Assembly (NCBI GenBank): GCA_017610205.1
Contig: JAFCCL010000003.1
Span: forward strand, 62,001 to 126,000
DNA length: 64,000 nt
From: Candidatus Iainarchaeum sp.
GTDB taxonomy: Archaea > Iainarchaeota > Iainarchaeia > Iainarchaeales > GCA-2688035
Reading direction: 5' to 3'
Notes under the pieces: model-generated
The model's input: the letters and a program-made list of their open reading frames with translations, nothing else
Databases searched by the model: none
Told to the model about the DNA's origin: nothing
Shown: piece by piece, positions 34,615-42,258 of the stretch
Position numbering within the stretch: position 1 is the stretch's first letter
Layout of the letters: each line of letters opens with the position of its first letter
Translations under genes and position numbers: made by a program

Positions 34615-35073
34615 TTATTTTTTTCCCAGTTTCAGCAACTTTTTGATTCTTTCAACAAAATTTTCGACTTCATCGTAAATTTCTTCCAAATCTTCCTCTA
34701 ATTCTGGTTGCTCAAGCGAGTACTGAATAGTGTTTCTTCTTTGCCTTAGGGAATCCAGGACAATAGCTTGCCTCATTGTGATTATTTCCTTTTCACCATA
34801 CTTTTCTTCAATGTATTTGCTTACGCAGTAATGGCTTCTCTCCTTTACTCCGTCTTTGAATAGCAGGGCTCTTGCTGCGTGAAAGGATGCATTGTATAAT
34901 GCAATGAATGCCATGTCCTTGATTTTTGTTTCAATCAGTTCTTCGGCTTCCTTAAGGAAGTGTTCTGGCTGCTTAATGCTTTGTTTTGCATAATTCGTGT
35001 TTGGCTCAATCTTTTTGAGCATTCCTTCCTCAAAGCACTTTTCAACCTTGCTTTTAGCCAAGTTTTTCACCAT
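34615..35073 (-). CDS. HEPN-domain protein, partner of the adjacent nucleotidyltransferase
   Basis: A helical protein of 152 residues. HEPN features are the helix KDMAFIALYNASFHAARALL and the later RQRRNTIQYS, where the RX4-6H ribonuclease motif appears to have Tyr in place of His. HEPN proteins pair with minimal nucleotidyltransferases (MNT) as toxin and antitoxin; the MNT may AMPylate this protein. The start overlaps the MNT gene by 20 nt, so the two are coupled. The missing His could mean reduced nuclease activity. Confidence 0.8.
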   Translation of the reverse strand: MVKNLAKSKVEKCFEEGMLKKIEPNTNYAKQSIKQPEHFLKEAEELIETKIKDMAFIALYNASFHAARALLFKDGVKERSHYCVSKYIEEKYGEKEIITMRQAIVLDSLRQRRNTIQYSLEQPELEEDLEEIYDEVENFVERIKKLLKLGKK

Positions 35074-35611
35074 GCAGTATTTTTGACTTGTATTCCAATT
35101 CTCGGTAGAAAATTTTGTCCCTTGCTTTAAGTTTCTCTAATGACCTGTAAGTTAAAAACTTTAAGTTAGTTTCCTTCCCAAGCTCTTTGGATATTTTGGC
35201 ACTGATTTCAGCCGAGTCTCCAAACCCGATTTTTTTTCCAGACAAAATCCATATGTCAATGTCACTGTGCTTGTCAACGCTTCCTTCAACCACGCTTCCA
35301 AAGACCCCGATTGCCTTGCTGTTTTTCTTCAACTCGGAAAACGACCGGCTTTCCAAAATTTTTTTTATGAAGACAAGGGAAACAATCTCTTTTGTAAGCG
35401 GGTTTTTCCTGTTTAATTCAACAATCTTCATGTTCTTTTTTGGTTTTATATTAATCAAGTTGTCCCCCCCAAACAATTTTACAAACTGGGTTATTTTTGC
35501 AGGAGAACAGCCTATTTCCTTTGCCAGGTCTCTGACAGAAAAAGATTTGTTAACAAGTATTTCAAAAATTCGCAAATTGAATCCTGTCATTAGCCTTGAA
35601 AGTTCAACCAT
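35054..35611 (-). CDS. MNT-type nucleotidyltransferase with N-terminal winged helix
   Basis: A protein of 185 residues. The N-terminal 65 residues are a winged helix (VRDLAKEIGCSPAKITQFVK). The C-terminal half is a minimal nucleotidyltransferase: GVFGSVVEGSVDKHSDIDIW has the GS and DxD catalytic motifs. It is upstream of and overlaps the HEPN gene. The winged helix suggests autoregulation through the palindromes at its promoter. Confidence 0.85.
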   Translation of the reverse strand: MVELSRLMTGFNLRIFEILVNKSFSVRDLAKEIGCSPAKITQFVKLFGGDNLINIKPKKNMKIVELNRKNPLTKEIVSLVFIKKILESRSFSELKKNSKAIGVFGSVVEGSVDKHSDIDIWILSGKKIGFGDSAEISAKISKELGKETNLKFLTYRSLEKLKARDKIFYRELEYKSKILHGEKLG

Positions 35612-35616
35612 AACAA

Positions 35617-35652
35617 AACAAATATTGTTAACTATTTATAAACATAATGTTT
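35617..35652 (-). promoter_or_regulatory. MNT-HEPN promoter with two palindromes
   Basis: On the minus strand TTTATAAATAG (35632-35642) is about 26 nt before the MNT start, a BoxA for a leaderless transcript. It is flanked by AAACATAATGTTT (35640-35652) and AACAAATATTGTT (35617-35629), both inverted repeats overlapping or adjoining the core promoter, as expected for operator sites. Confidence 0.55.
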
Positions 35653-35669
35653 ACAAAAAATAAGAAAAC

Positions 35670-35752
35670 GCAGGGGACGAGATTCGAACTCGCGCGTCCA
35701 AAAGGACACGAGCTTAGCAGGCTCGCGCATTAAACCACTCTGCCACCCCTGC
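35670..35752 (-). tRNA. tRNA-Ser (GCT)
   Basis: On the minus strand the acceptor stem is GCAGGGG/CCCCTGC and the anticodon stem-loop is CGAGC-CTGCTAA-GCTCG (anticodon GCT). There is a class II long variable arm and T loop TTCGAAT. CCA is not encoded. Confidence 0.95.
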
Positions 35753-35831
35753 ATTATATTTTGCAATGGTGGCAGTCATTTTTCCCGAGGCTTTTGCCCG
35801 GAAGGGGAAAAAGCTTTCTGCCACCCCTGCA
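35739..35831. repeat. Duplicated tRNA-Ser end and large inverted repeat
   Basis: The 15-mer TCTGCCACCCCTGCA, the 5' end of tRNA-Ser seen on the plus strand (35739-35753), recurs at 35817-35831. Between them is an inverted repeat: GGTGGCAG (35768-35775) with CTGCCACC (35818-35825), and TTTTTCCC (35779-35786) with GGGGAAAAA (35804-35812). This looks like an integration scar or a small non-autonomous element at a tRNA gene. Confidence 0.65.
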
Positions 35832-35923
35832 GGTTAAACAAATTAGCTGTGTTATCTATTTAATTGTTTTCATGCTTTTGAAAAGAAGCCTTTTTATACT
35901 TGAAAATGCTTTTAGTTTAATTA

Positions 35924-36229
35924 ATGGAAAACATTAAGCCATTTGAACTTTATGCAGTACTGCTTATTCTCTGTGCAGCAGTGCTTTTCTTTGGCTTGTT
36001 TCAAATGCAGGCAAGCCTTAATGCAGTAATGAACAAGCAGGCCTTTTCATCGTTTCAATTTGCTTTGAAGGGGGTTCAAATTTCTGCAATAGGACTTCTT
36101 CTAACCACATTTATTCTTTTTGTTTTTTTCAGACGGCTTCGCAAAAAGCACAGGGTACTGCGCAAAAAGCACAGGGAACTAAAGGAAAAAGTTGAATCAA
36201 AAAAGAAAAAACCGTCTAAGAAGAAATGA
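35924..36229 (+). CDS. Small two-helix membrane protein with basic tail
   Basis: A 101-residue protein. Two hydrophobic helices (about 9-29 and 50-70) are followed by a very basic cytoplasmic tail containing the duplicated RKKHRxL motif (RKKHRVLRKKHREL) and ending in lysines. Family unknown. A promoter-like TTTTTATACTT lies about 33 nt upstream. The tail could bind nucleic acid or acidic lipid; this is only inference. Confidence 0.6.
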   Translation: MENIKPFELYAVLLILCAAVLFFGLFQMQASLNAVMNKQAFSSFQFALKGVQISAIGLLLTTFILFVFFRRLRKKHRVLRKKHRELKEKVESKKKKPSKKK

Positions 36230-36262
36230 GCGCGAGAAACAATAACTTGGTTTTTTTTGTGG

Positions 36263-37246
36263 TCACTTTTTGAGTTGTTTTTTTGAGTGTTGTTTTATTA
36301 CTTCTTCTGCGAGGAATTTTGTGAATGGCTTGTAGTCTTTTTTGTTTCCGGCTGTCTGTGTTTTCATGTAGTTTTGTCTTCTTTTCAGGGGAATGCTTGT
36401 GAAAGGGAAGTTTTGTTGTTGCAGTATGTAGTTCATAAGTAGTCTCGCCATTCTTCCGTTGCCGTCAGCAAATGGGTGAATTGAAGTAAATTTTGTGTGG
36501 AATTTTGCTGCTAATTCAACTGGATGAATTAAGGGTTTGTTTTCTTCAAACAATTCAATTAGTTTTTTCATTTGGCTTGGAACCTGTTGTGGCGGTGGGA
36601 ACTCGTGTGTAGAGCCTCTTATGTAAACTTGAACCGGCCTGTAAATTCCTTGGTATTTTTCATAGCCTTGAATCTTTTCAAGCAAGATGTAGTGCAGTTG
36701 CAGTATTATTTTTTCTGAAATTTTTGCATTTATTTTTTTGTATCGGTTGTATCTGTCCAAGCAGGCTTTTAGGTTTAAGGCTTCTTGTTCTTCCCTGTTA
36801 ATTCCTGTTACAATAATGTGCTTTTTTTCAGCGGCTTTGATTTCTTTTTCGTGTTCAAGAATTTCCTCAGTTTCACTGTATTTCAGGCTACTTCCTTCAA
36901 TGGCGTTACTGTCGGTTATGAAGGTTATTCTTTCTCTTTTAATGAACTCTTCTCTTTGCTTTTTTGAGAGTTTTCTCAAAAACTTCTTTTTGTTCGACAT
37001 TGCTTTCCAAAGATTTAATGCTGTTTTGTTTGAGATAAACTCTGTTAAAGGCAAGACAAGAATTGCGTGATTTTTTTGCTTACATTTTTTTTCCAAGGAT
37101 TTAAAAGCAGCCAGCAATTTTTCGTTTGAAGGTTTTTCAGAGCCAAGGTAAATGCTTTCCTTTCGCCACTTTCCCTTCAACTTAAAGCTCTCTTCCAAGT
37201 AAAAGTATTTCTTTCCCTTAACAGTTCTTGTGCTTAAATGACTCAT
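36263..37246 (-). CDS. Fic-family AMP transferase with inhibitory motif
   Basis: A protein of 327 residues. The Fic catalytic motif is HPFADGNGRMAR near residue 260, and TDSNAIEGS near 110 matches the inhibitory helix [S/T]xxxE[G/N], so it is an autoinhibited type with the helix N-terminal to the core. The flap-like TSIHPF and HEFPPP segments are also present. Fic proteins transfer AMP to target proteins and can act as toxins; the target is unknown. Upstream are repeated GTGATAAC sites. The N-terminal 90 residues are basic and unassigned. Confidence 0.9.
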   Translation of the reverse strand: MSHLSTRTVKGKKYFYLEESFKLKGKWRKESIYLGSEKPSNEKLLAAFKSLEKKCKQKNHAILVLPLTEFISNKTALNLWKAMSNKKKFLRKLSKKQREEFIKRERITFITDSNAIEGSSLKYSETEEILEHEKEIKAAEKKHIIVTGINREEQEALNLKACLDRYNRYKKINAKISEKIILQLHYILLEKIQGYEKYQGIYRPVQVYIRGSTHEFPPPQQVPSQMKKLIELFEENKPLIHPVELAAKFHTKFTSIHPFADGNGRMARLLMNYILQQQNFPFTSIPLKRRQNYMKTQTAGNKKDYKPFTKFLAEEVIKQHSKKQLKK

Positions 37247-37251
37247 AAAAA

Positions 37252-37342
37252 GTTATCACTGCAAAAACCATTTAAACACATGCCGGTGATAACTCAGGGA
37301 GTTATTACCCAAACAGTTTTAGCCACCCAAACCAGTGATAAT
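37252..37342 (-). promoter_or_regulatory. fic promoter with four GTGATAAC-like operator sites
   Basis: Sites: GTTATCAC 37252-37259, GTGATAAC 37286-37293, GTTATTAC 37301-37308 (one mismatch) and GTGATAAT 37335-37342. On the minus strand a TTTAAAT box (37270-37276) lies about 26 nt before the fic ATG at 37246, so one site sits between the box and the start and the others upstream. Confidence 0.55.
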
Positions 37343-37413
37343 TAAAGTTAAAAAGAATGTTGTCTACAACAAAATCGCCTTCCAAATTAAATGCTGAACC
37401 TTTGTTGGCTGGC

Positions 37414-38028
37414 TTAAATAGTTTGTTTAGGTTTAGCAAAGTCTTTGGTTTCTTCAAGTGAATATTTAATTTTGAGTTCTTTTGCAGTTTTTTCAATGAT
37501 TTCAGACGGTTGTTTGTTTGCTGAAAGAAATATTAGGCCTTCGCCAAAAATCATACAAAACGATTGAAGATCTGAGAGGGCTTCTGAATTATGCATTTCT
37601 TTACACAATTCAAAAATTTTTGTCTTCAGAAATTTTTTCCCGATATCTTTTTTGTCGATTTCAAACGCGTTTGTTATAGTGCCCTCATAAAGTCTGAAAA
37701 GTATAATTTTTTCTGTTTTTGCTTGTTTGATAATTTGGAAAACAAGCTGTACTGCCTTCTTGTTTTCAACAAGGATTTCAAAATATTTCTCAAAAGCGTA
37801 TTTTTCTTCAAAGAAAGACTCGTTTTTTTCAAGGAATACTTGAAGTTCTGGTTTTAAAATCCGTCGTTGATTTTCTATTTCCTTTCTTGCTACTTCAGGA
37901 TCTGGCTCTGGAAAAAACTCTTCAAAGAAACACTTGTCACAAAACCCTTCATGAAGATAAATATTATGACCTCCAATTCTCTTACCGCACTTTTTACAAT
38001 TGTCTTTTTTCTCTTTTACTTCAGTCAT
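37414..38028 (-). CDS. Hypothetical protein with N-terminal zinc ribbon
   Basis: A 204-residue acidic/charged protein. CKKCGKRIGGHNIYLHEGFC with DKC following (about residues 11-33) is a treble-clef or zinc-ribbon motif. The rest is helical, with LFRLYEGTITNAFEIDK and QSFCMIFGEGLIFLSA. I do not recognise the family. It lies between fic and the AbiE-like pair on the same strand, spaced 42 nt from the AbiEii-like gene's end. Confidence 0.6.
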   Translation of the reverse strand: MTEVKEKKDNCKKCGKRIGGHNIYLHEGFCDKCFFEEFFPEPDPEVARKEIENQRRILKPELQVFLEKNESFFEEKYAFEKYFEILVENKKAVQLVFQIIKQAKTEKIILFRLYEGTITNAFEIDKKDIGKKFLKTKIFELCKEMHNSEALSDLQSFCMIFGEGLIFLSANKQPSEIIEKTAKELKIKYSLEETKDFAKPKQTI

Positions 38029-38070
38029 TTAAAACTATTATTATTTGGTAATATTTAATATTGGTGTTGT

Positions 38071-38754
38071 TCAAAGATTCTTCAATAGTGCAACCAGCTT
38101 TTTTTTGCTTGTTTCAAATTGTTTTTCTGGAAGCATTCCAAAAACTCCTTGCAGTGAATCCTTGAATCCCTTTGAGTTTATTTTTTCCACGATTTTTTCA
38201 ATGCTTTCTGCTGGAATTGGAACCTCTTTTGTTATTTGCAGAATCTTTGCCTTGTCAAGCTTTGTTGAGGCAAGCATAAACACGTCCCTGATGTCCGGTT
38301 TTCTGCAGCTGACTGCCTTCATTGCAAAAAGCATTTCTGGGTCAGCTACTCTTGTTTCAATGTTTGCAGGATTACTTTTGCCAAAAATTGTTCTTTTTGT
38401 CGAATTCTTGAAAATGAGTTCTGCTGGAAACATTGTTCCAGTAATCCTGTCCTCAACGTTTCCGGCCAAAACGTCAAAAGTTGTAATAACAGGCTTTTTT
38501 GTCGCAAGGCAGAGAAATTCTCCCCTATAGCCAGGCAAGGCACCTATTGTTCTTTTGGCAAAGCCCTTTAATTCAAGCAATTTTTTGACTGCAAGCATTG
38601 CTTTCCTGTCTTTTACTACAAGGTCACAGTCAACAGAAAAACGAGGCAGGGTGTAAGCGTTAATTGCATAACCATCAATAACAACAAAGTCAACCTTGCT
38701 TTTCAGTCCCTCAAGCATGGAAAAAATAAATTTTTCTCTTTCCTCAAAAATCAT
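38071..38754 (-). CDS. AbiEii-like nucleotidyltransferase (toxin-like)
   Basis: A protein of 227 residues of the AbiEii/DUF1814-type nucleotidyltransferase group. VVIDGYAINAYTLPRFSVDC then DLVV carries the substrate-binding Gly-Tyr and the DxD-like acidic pair, TTFDVLAG holds the later Asp, and KAVSCRKPDIRDVFML matches the R-x-KDxxD motif region. In bacteria AbiEii acts as a toxin that modifies tRNA or GTP-related targets; here it is inferred. It is 31 nt downstream of an AbiEi-like gene. Confidence 0.78.
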   Translation of the reverse strand: MIFEEREKFIFSMLEGLKSKVDFVVIDGYAINAYTLPRFSVDCDLVVKDRKAMLAVKKLLELKGFAKRTIGALPGYRGEFLCLATKKPVITTFDVLAGNVEDRITGTMFPAELIFKNSTKRTIFGKSNPANIETRVADPEMLFAMKAVSCRKPDIRDVFMLASTKLDKAKILQITKEVPIPAESIEKIVEKINSKGFKDSLQGVFGMLPEKQFETSKKKLVALLKNL

Positions 38755-38785
38755 AACAATTCCTCCGAAATTAATTTCCCTGAAA

Positions 38786-39430
38786 TCATAACGCTTCCCT
38801 TGCCTTGATTAACATCTCCTTTGATGCTGTGGTTTTCTTCCTGTATTTGTTGGAAAAATAGGCCAAGACATACTCAAAGCTATCCTTGTTGGCCTCACAA
38901 AATGCAATGGTTTCCTGCAATGGCTCAACAGGCTTCCCACTATGAAAGTCAATTTTTATTGAAGCAACTGGGACCAATACAACAAATTCTCCAACAGTGT
39001 TTGAGGGTTTGTTGACAAAGAATTTTATTTCTTCAGAATCCAAGAATTGCTTCCACTTCTTTAAGTCCTTTCTCAAAACTTTGACAAAAAACGGGCTGTA
39101 CTCCCAGCTTCTCTGAATGTATGTTTCGTTGCTCCAGACTTCAGCAGCACTGGCTTTTGTAAAACAGTAGCTCGACTTGGATTCCTGCAACGCTTTCCCA
39201 ACCTTTGGTTCAAACAAAGCAGTTACTGCTTCCCTTGGGGCAATGCAGGCATAAACTCCTCTGCCCTGCCTTTTCAACCAGCCTGCTTCAACCAAGTTAA
39301 AAACCAACTTCTTCAACGTCTGGCTTGAAAAGTACCAGCGCACGCTATCCAAACCAAACTGCTTGCCTCCAAACTTTAAGAACAACAAGCTGTACAAAGA
39401 GAATTCCTGCCCTGTCAATGCCTCAGTCAT
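38786..39430 (-). CDS. AbiEi-like winged-helix antitoxin
   Basis: A 214-residue protein with an N-terminal winged helix (about 20-70: LKKLVFNLVEAGWLKRQGRG then VYACI), followed by a domain containing SYCFTKASAAEVWSNETYIQ, as in the AbiEi/transcriptional-regulator family in which the N-terminus binds DNA and the C-terminus neutralises the toxin. It is the first gene of a two-gene operon with the nucleotidyltransferase. tRNA-Asn lies 52 nt upstream. Confidence 0.7.
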   Translation of the reverse strand: MTEALTGQEFSLYSLLFLKFGGKQFGLDSVRWYFSSQTLKKLVFNLVEAGWLKRQGRGVYACIAPREAVTALFEPKVGKALQESKSSYCFTKASAAEVWSNETYIQRSWEYSPFFVKVLRKDLKKWKQFLDSEEIKFFVNKPSNTVGEFVVLVPVASIKIDFHSGKPVEPLQETIAFCEANKDSFEYVLAYFSNKYRKKTTASKEMLIKAREAL

Positions 39431-39482
39431 ATTACTATCTAGGGAAAGAAAAGAATAAAAAGGTTACCATATAGGTAACCAC

Positions 39483-39554
39483 GCCCCCGGTAGGACTTGA
39501 ACCTACGACCTTCCGGTTAACAGCCGAGCGCTCTACCTACTGAGCTACAGGGGC
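39483..39554 (-). tRNA. tRNA-Asn (GTT)
   Basis: On the minus strand the acceptor stem is GCCCCTG/CGGGGGC (one T-G pair), the D arm GCTCAGTAGGTAGAGC, the anticodon loop CTGTTAA (anticodon GTT) and the T loop TTCAAGT. Intron not seen and CCA not encoded. Confidence 0.95.
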
Positions 39555-39632
39555 ATTTAATACTAAAATTGGGTAAGTTAAATTTATTAAAGGTATTTGA
39601 ATTTTTCTTGGAAACGCTTAGGCCTTTTTCTT

Positions 39633-39968
39633 TCAAACCCTTCTGCGTATTTGAATTGATTTGTGGCTTTGCATCCAATTGTTTAGCTTTATCTGTGTTT
39701 TCTCAATATATGTTTCCAATGCTTTTTTGTCAGAACCCTTTTTTGCCATGGCCTCTTTAAAAATTTCAATCATTGAAAGAAGTTTTTCCCCAGCGTTTAC
39801 GTGGAAAGTGTGATAAAAGCATTTTCCAAGCCTTTTTGACAGCTCGCCTTTTACTGCAGGATACTCTCTTTTAACCATTGCCTGAAAAGTTGTCTTTTCG
39901 CCTCTTGGTGGTTTGTAAGTGGAAAGAGGTTTTTTGTCAGAGATTCTTCTTTTTCTTTGTCTAGGCAT
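39633..39968 (-). CDS. Basic hypothetical protein
   Basis: A 111-residue protein, strongly basic, with an Arg/Lys-rich N-terminus (MPRQRKRRISDKK) and helical C-terminal two-thirds including ALETYIEKTQIKLNNWM. No family recognised. The composition suggests nucleic-acid binding. It stands between tRNA-Asn and the ftsZ upstream region and is probably transcribed on its own. Confidence 0.6.
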   Translation of the reverse strand: MPRQRKRRISDKKPLSTYKPPRGEKTTFQAMVKREYPAVKGELSKRLGKCFYHTFHVNAGEKLLSMIEIFKEAMAKKGSDKKALETYIEKTQIKLNNWMQSHKSIQIRRRV

Positions 39969-40355
39969 TTTTTATCACCTACTAATTACATGCTTTTGAT
40001 ATAAAAAACTTTTTGCAAGAAAGAATGAAACGCCTTGAAAGAAAGGTTTTGAAAACCATGTAAAAAACCATTATTTGTTAAAATAGCCCCATATAACGCT
40101 TTTTTGCTAATTTCTTTGTTTGTTAAGTGGTTTTTAGTTAATTTTCTTGTTTTTTTGCTTTAAAAGCAGAAATAAACCTGATAATGGCGTATACATAACA
40201 TATTTTGTGTTATCCTGCCTCTCTTTTCAAAACAAGCCTAATTTAGGCTTTTATACATAAAAGTAAACCTATATTAAGGACTTTAGACGTATTATAAGTG
40301 GCAAATTAAGTGCCTTAGTAAAAAAACAGAATCCTTTTGGGAGAGGTGATAAAAT
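39969..40355. promoter_or_regulatory. Long ftsZ upstream region
   Basis: No gene is seen in these 387 nt. AAGCCTAATTTAGGCTT (around 40231-40247) is a near-perfect palindrome and could be an operator or a transcript hairpin. ATTATAAGT (about 40291-40299) is a plausible BoxA. AGGTGAT (40344-40350) is a ribosome binding site 7 nt before the TTG start of ftsZ. The region is long for this compact genome, which suggests regulation of ftsZ. Confidence 0.5.
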
Positions 40356-41429
40356 TTGAAATCAATTGTGGAAAATGCCATGACAAAAACAGATAAAATG
40401 GATGATGACCGACTTGAAGAGTTTGGTACTCCAAAGATAATGGTAGTAGGAGCAGGCGGTGCAGGATGCAATGCTGTTAACAGGCTTGCTGGAATGGGAA
40501 TTTCAGGAGCACAGCTTGTTGCAGTAAACACTGATAAGCAGCACCTTGCTTTGGTTAACGATGAGTTAACAAAAATTCTTATTGGGAAGAGTGTTACAAG
40601 GGGACTTGGCGCAGGCGGCTATCCTGAGATTGGAGCAAAGGCTGCAGAGGTTTCGAGGTCTGCTTTGGAGGAAGTACTGTGCGATGTTGACATGCTTTTT
40701 ATTTCTGCCGGAATGGGTGGAGGAACAGGAACAGGCTCTGCCCCTATCGTTGCAGAAATTGCAAAAGAACAGGGGGCAATTGTTATTGCAATTGTAACAT
40801 ATCCTTTTGCTTTGGAAAAGGCAAGGCTGATTAAAGCAGAGGAAGGAATTGAAAATTTGAGGGGTGTTACAGACACTGTTGTAGTAATTGACAACAACAG
40901 GCTTGTTGAGCTTGTTCCAAATTTGCCTATTCAGGATGCATTCAAGGTTGCTGACGAAGTAATTGCAAGAACTGTTAGGGGAATTACTGAAACAATCACC
41001 CAGCCAAGCTTAATCAACCTTGATTATGCTGACGTAAGAAGTGTTATGAGCAGCAAGGGCCTTAGCGTAATAGCTGTTGGAGAAAGCAAGAGCGTTGACA
41101 AGGTAAACGAGGTTGTTGAAGACACTCTTAGGAATGCATTGCTTGATGTGGATATTGGTGGAGCAACAGGTGCCTTAATTCACATTACTGGAGGACCTGA
41201 ACTTACTTTGGGTGAAGCCAATGCTATTGGTGAATTGCTGACTGAAAGAATTGATCCAAAGGCACAGGTTATTTGGGGTTCAAGGGTTGATCCAACCTTT
41301 GAAAACAAAATAGAAGTAATAACAATCTTCACCGGAGTTCACTCGCCTTATATAAGGGGTCCTGCCCAGGAAGCGGCAATAGATAAAAGGGGCAGCAGAG
41401 GCGAACTTGACATAGCATTTGTAAAGTAA
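40356..41429 (+). CDS. ftsZ: Cell division protein FtsZ
   Basis: Tubulin-family GTPase that forms the division ring. The 357-residue protein has the nucleotide-binding VVGAGGAGCNAVNRL (about 30-44), the tubulin signature GGGTGTGSAP near 125 and the T7 catalytic loop NLDYADVRSVM near 223. Length is typical of archaeal FtsZ; the C-terminal tail is short. Start TTG 40356 is supported by AGGTGAT 7 nt upstream; a downstream ATG (40380) lacks such a site. It is monocistronic. Confidence 0.97.
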   Translation: MKSIVENAMTKTDKMDDDRLEEFGTPKIMVVGAGGAGCNAVNRLAGMGISGAQLVAVNTDKQHLALVNDELTKILIGKSVTRGLGAGGYPEIGAKAAEVSRSALEEVLCDVDMLFISAGMGGGTGTGSAPIVAEIAKEQGAIVIAIVTYPFALEKARLIKAEEGIENLRGVTDTVVVIDNNRLVELVPNLPIQDAFKVADEVIARTVRGITETITQPSLINLDYADVRSVMSSKGLSVIAVGESKSVDKVNEVVEDTLRNALLDVDIGGATGALIHITGGPELTLGEANAIGELLTERIDPKAQVIWGSRVDPTFENKIEVITIFTGVHSPYIRGPAQEAAIDKRGSRGELDIAFVK

Positions 41430-41530
41430 ATTGTGGAGGAAAATTCTCCTTCCCAATTCTTTTTCTTTTTTTTTTACAAAATTCGAAAATTCTTTCAATG
41501 CAGTACTTCTTATATCTAAGGATTATTTGT

Positions 41531-42205
41531 TTAAGTATCAATTTCTCTGGCCCAGTTATATACTTCGATACAATATTCTTTAGTAAATTGGTCTTGTATA
41601 TTGTCACAAACAGAAGCATCGTCGCCATGGTAGGCTAAAAAGAAATAACAGTCGTTCTTTTTCTCTTTATCTTTAATTTTGTCACAGGCTAAAATATTGT
41701 TATAAGCATCGGCTATGCCTGAATAGCAATAGTCTTTTCGTTCCTGTTCCGTGATATTATCACAAACTGATATTGACGGAGCAGTGTGATAATAGCATGA
41801 CCTCAAAATTGTTGTATAACTGCAGGCATAACTTGGGCTTTTTTCGATTGGAATTTTATCACAAGCAGTTGAATCTTTTTTGTAAAAAGCAAGTTCTGCA
41901 TAACAGGTATTTCTTTCAATTGGTGTAAGTGAAGGTTCCTTGCAATAGGATATATCAAATTCCTCCAAATCAACTTTGCAGGTTCCGGATGTGCATTCGC
42001 AGGGAATGAATGAAATTTCTGGTGAAAGAATGCCAACTAAGCTAAATGGATAGTTATTATTTACACAGCCGAAAGTACATTCATCGCCATAGGTATAAAC
42101 GCAGTCAGAGTCAGTTTGGCATTTAGGTTGATTTACCTAATTAACACAACCACTTAATGCAATTACTAAAACTAGCAACACGATTAGTAAAATTTTTCCT
42201 TTCAT
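41531..42205 (-). pseudogene. Cysteine-rich repeat lipoprotein interrupted by an in-frame TAG
   Basis: From ATG 42205 the frame encodes a signal peptide with lipobox (ALSGC) and then a TAG at 42137-42139 (codon 23), only three codons after the lipobox Cys. The same frame continues with CQTDSDCVYTYGDECTFGC and then four to five ~33-residue repeats with the pattern CYxxxA...DxxxCDKI/CDNI to the end at 41531. Without read-through the exported repeat domain has no signal peptide. I judge it a nonsense-inactivated surface protein gene. The remaining frame could start at an internal codon near 41968, but that would lack export. Confidence 0.75.
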
Positions 42206-42258
42206 TTGACAGTTATTAAGTCCTTTTCCATATTTAAAAGTGCTGGGAATTCTTTTTT

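Noticed and set aside
40231-40247. Terminator of an unseen transcript before ftsZ
   Set aside because: The palindrome is followed by TTTT only weakly and there is no upstream plus-strand gene; an operator or leader structure is more likely.
42137-42139. TAG read as pyrrolysine
   Set aside because: No pylS/pylT-like gene is seen here, TAG is used as a normal stop (for example purT and purH), and methylamine genes are absent. Nonsense mutation is simpler.
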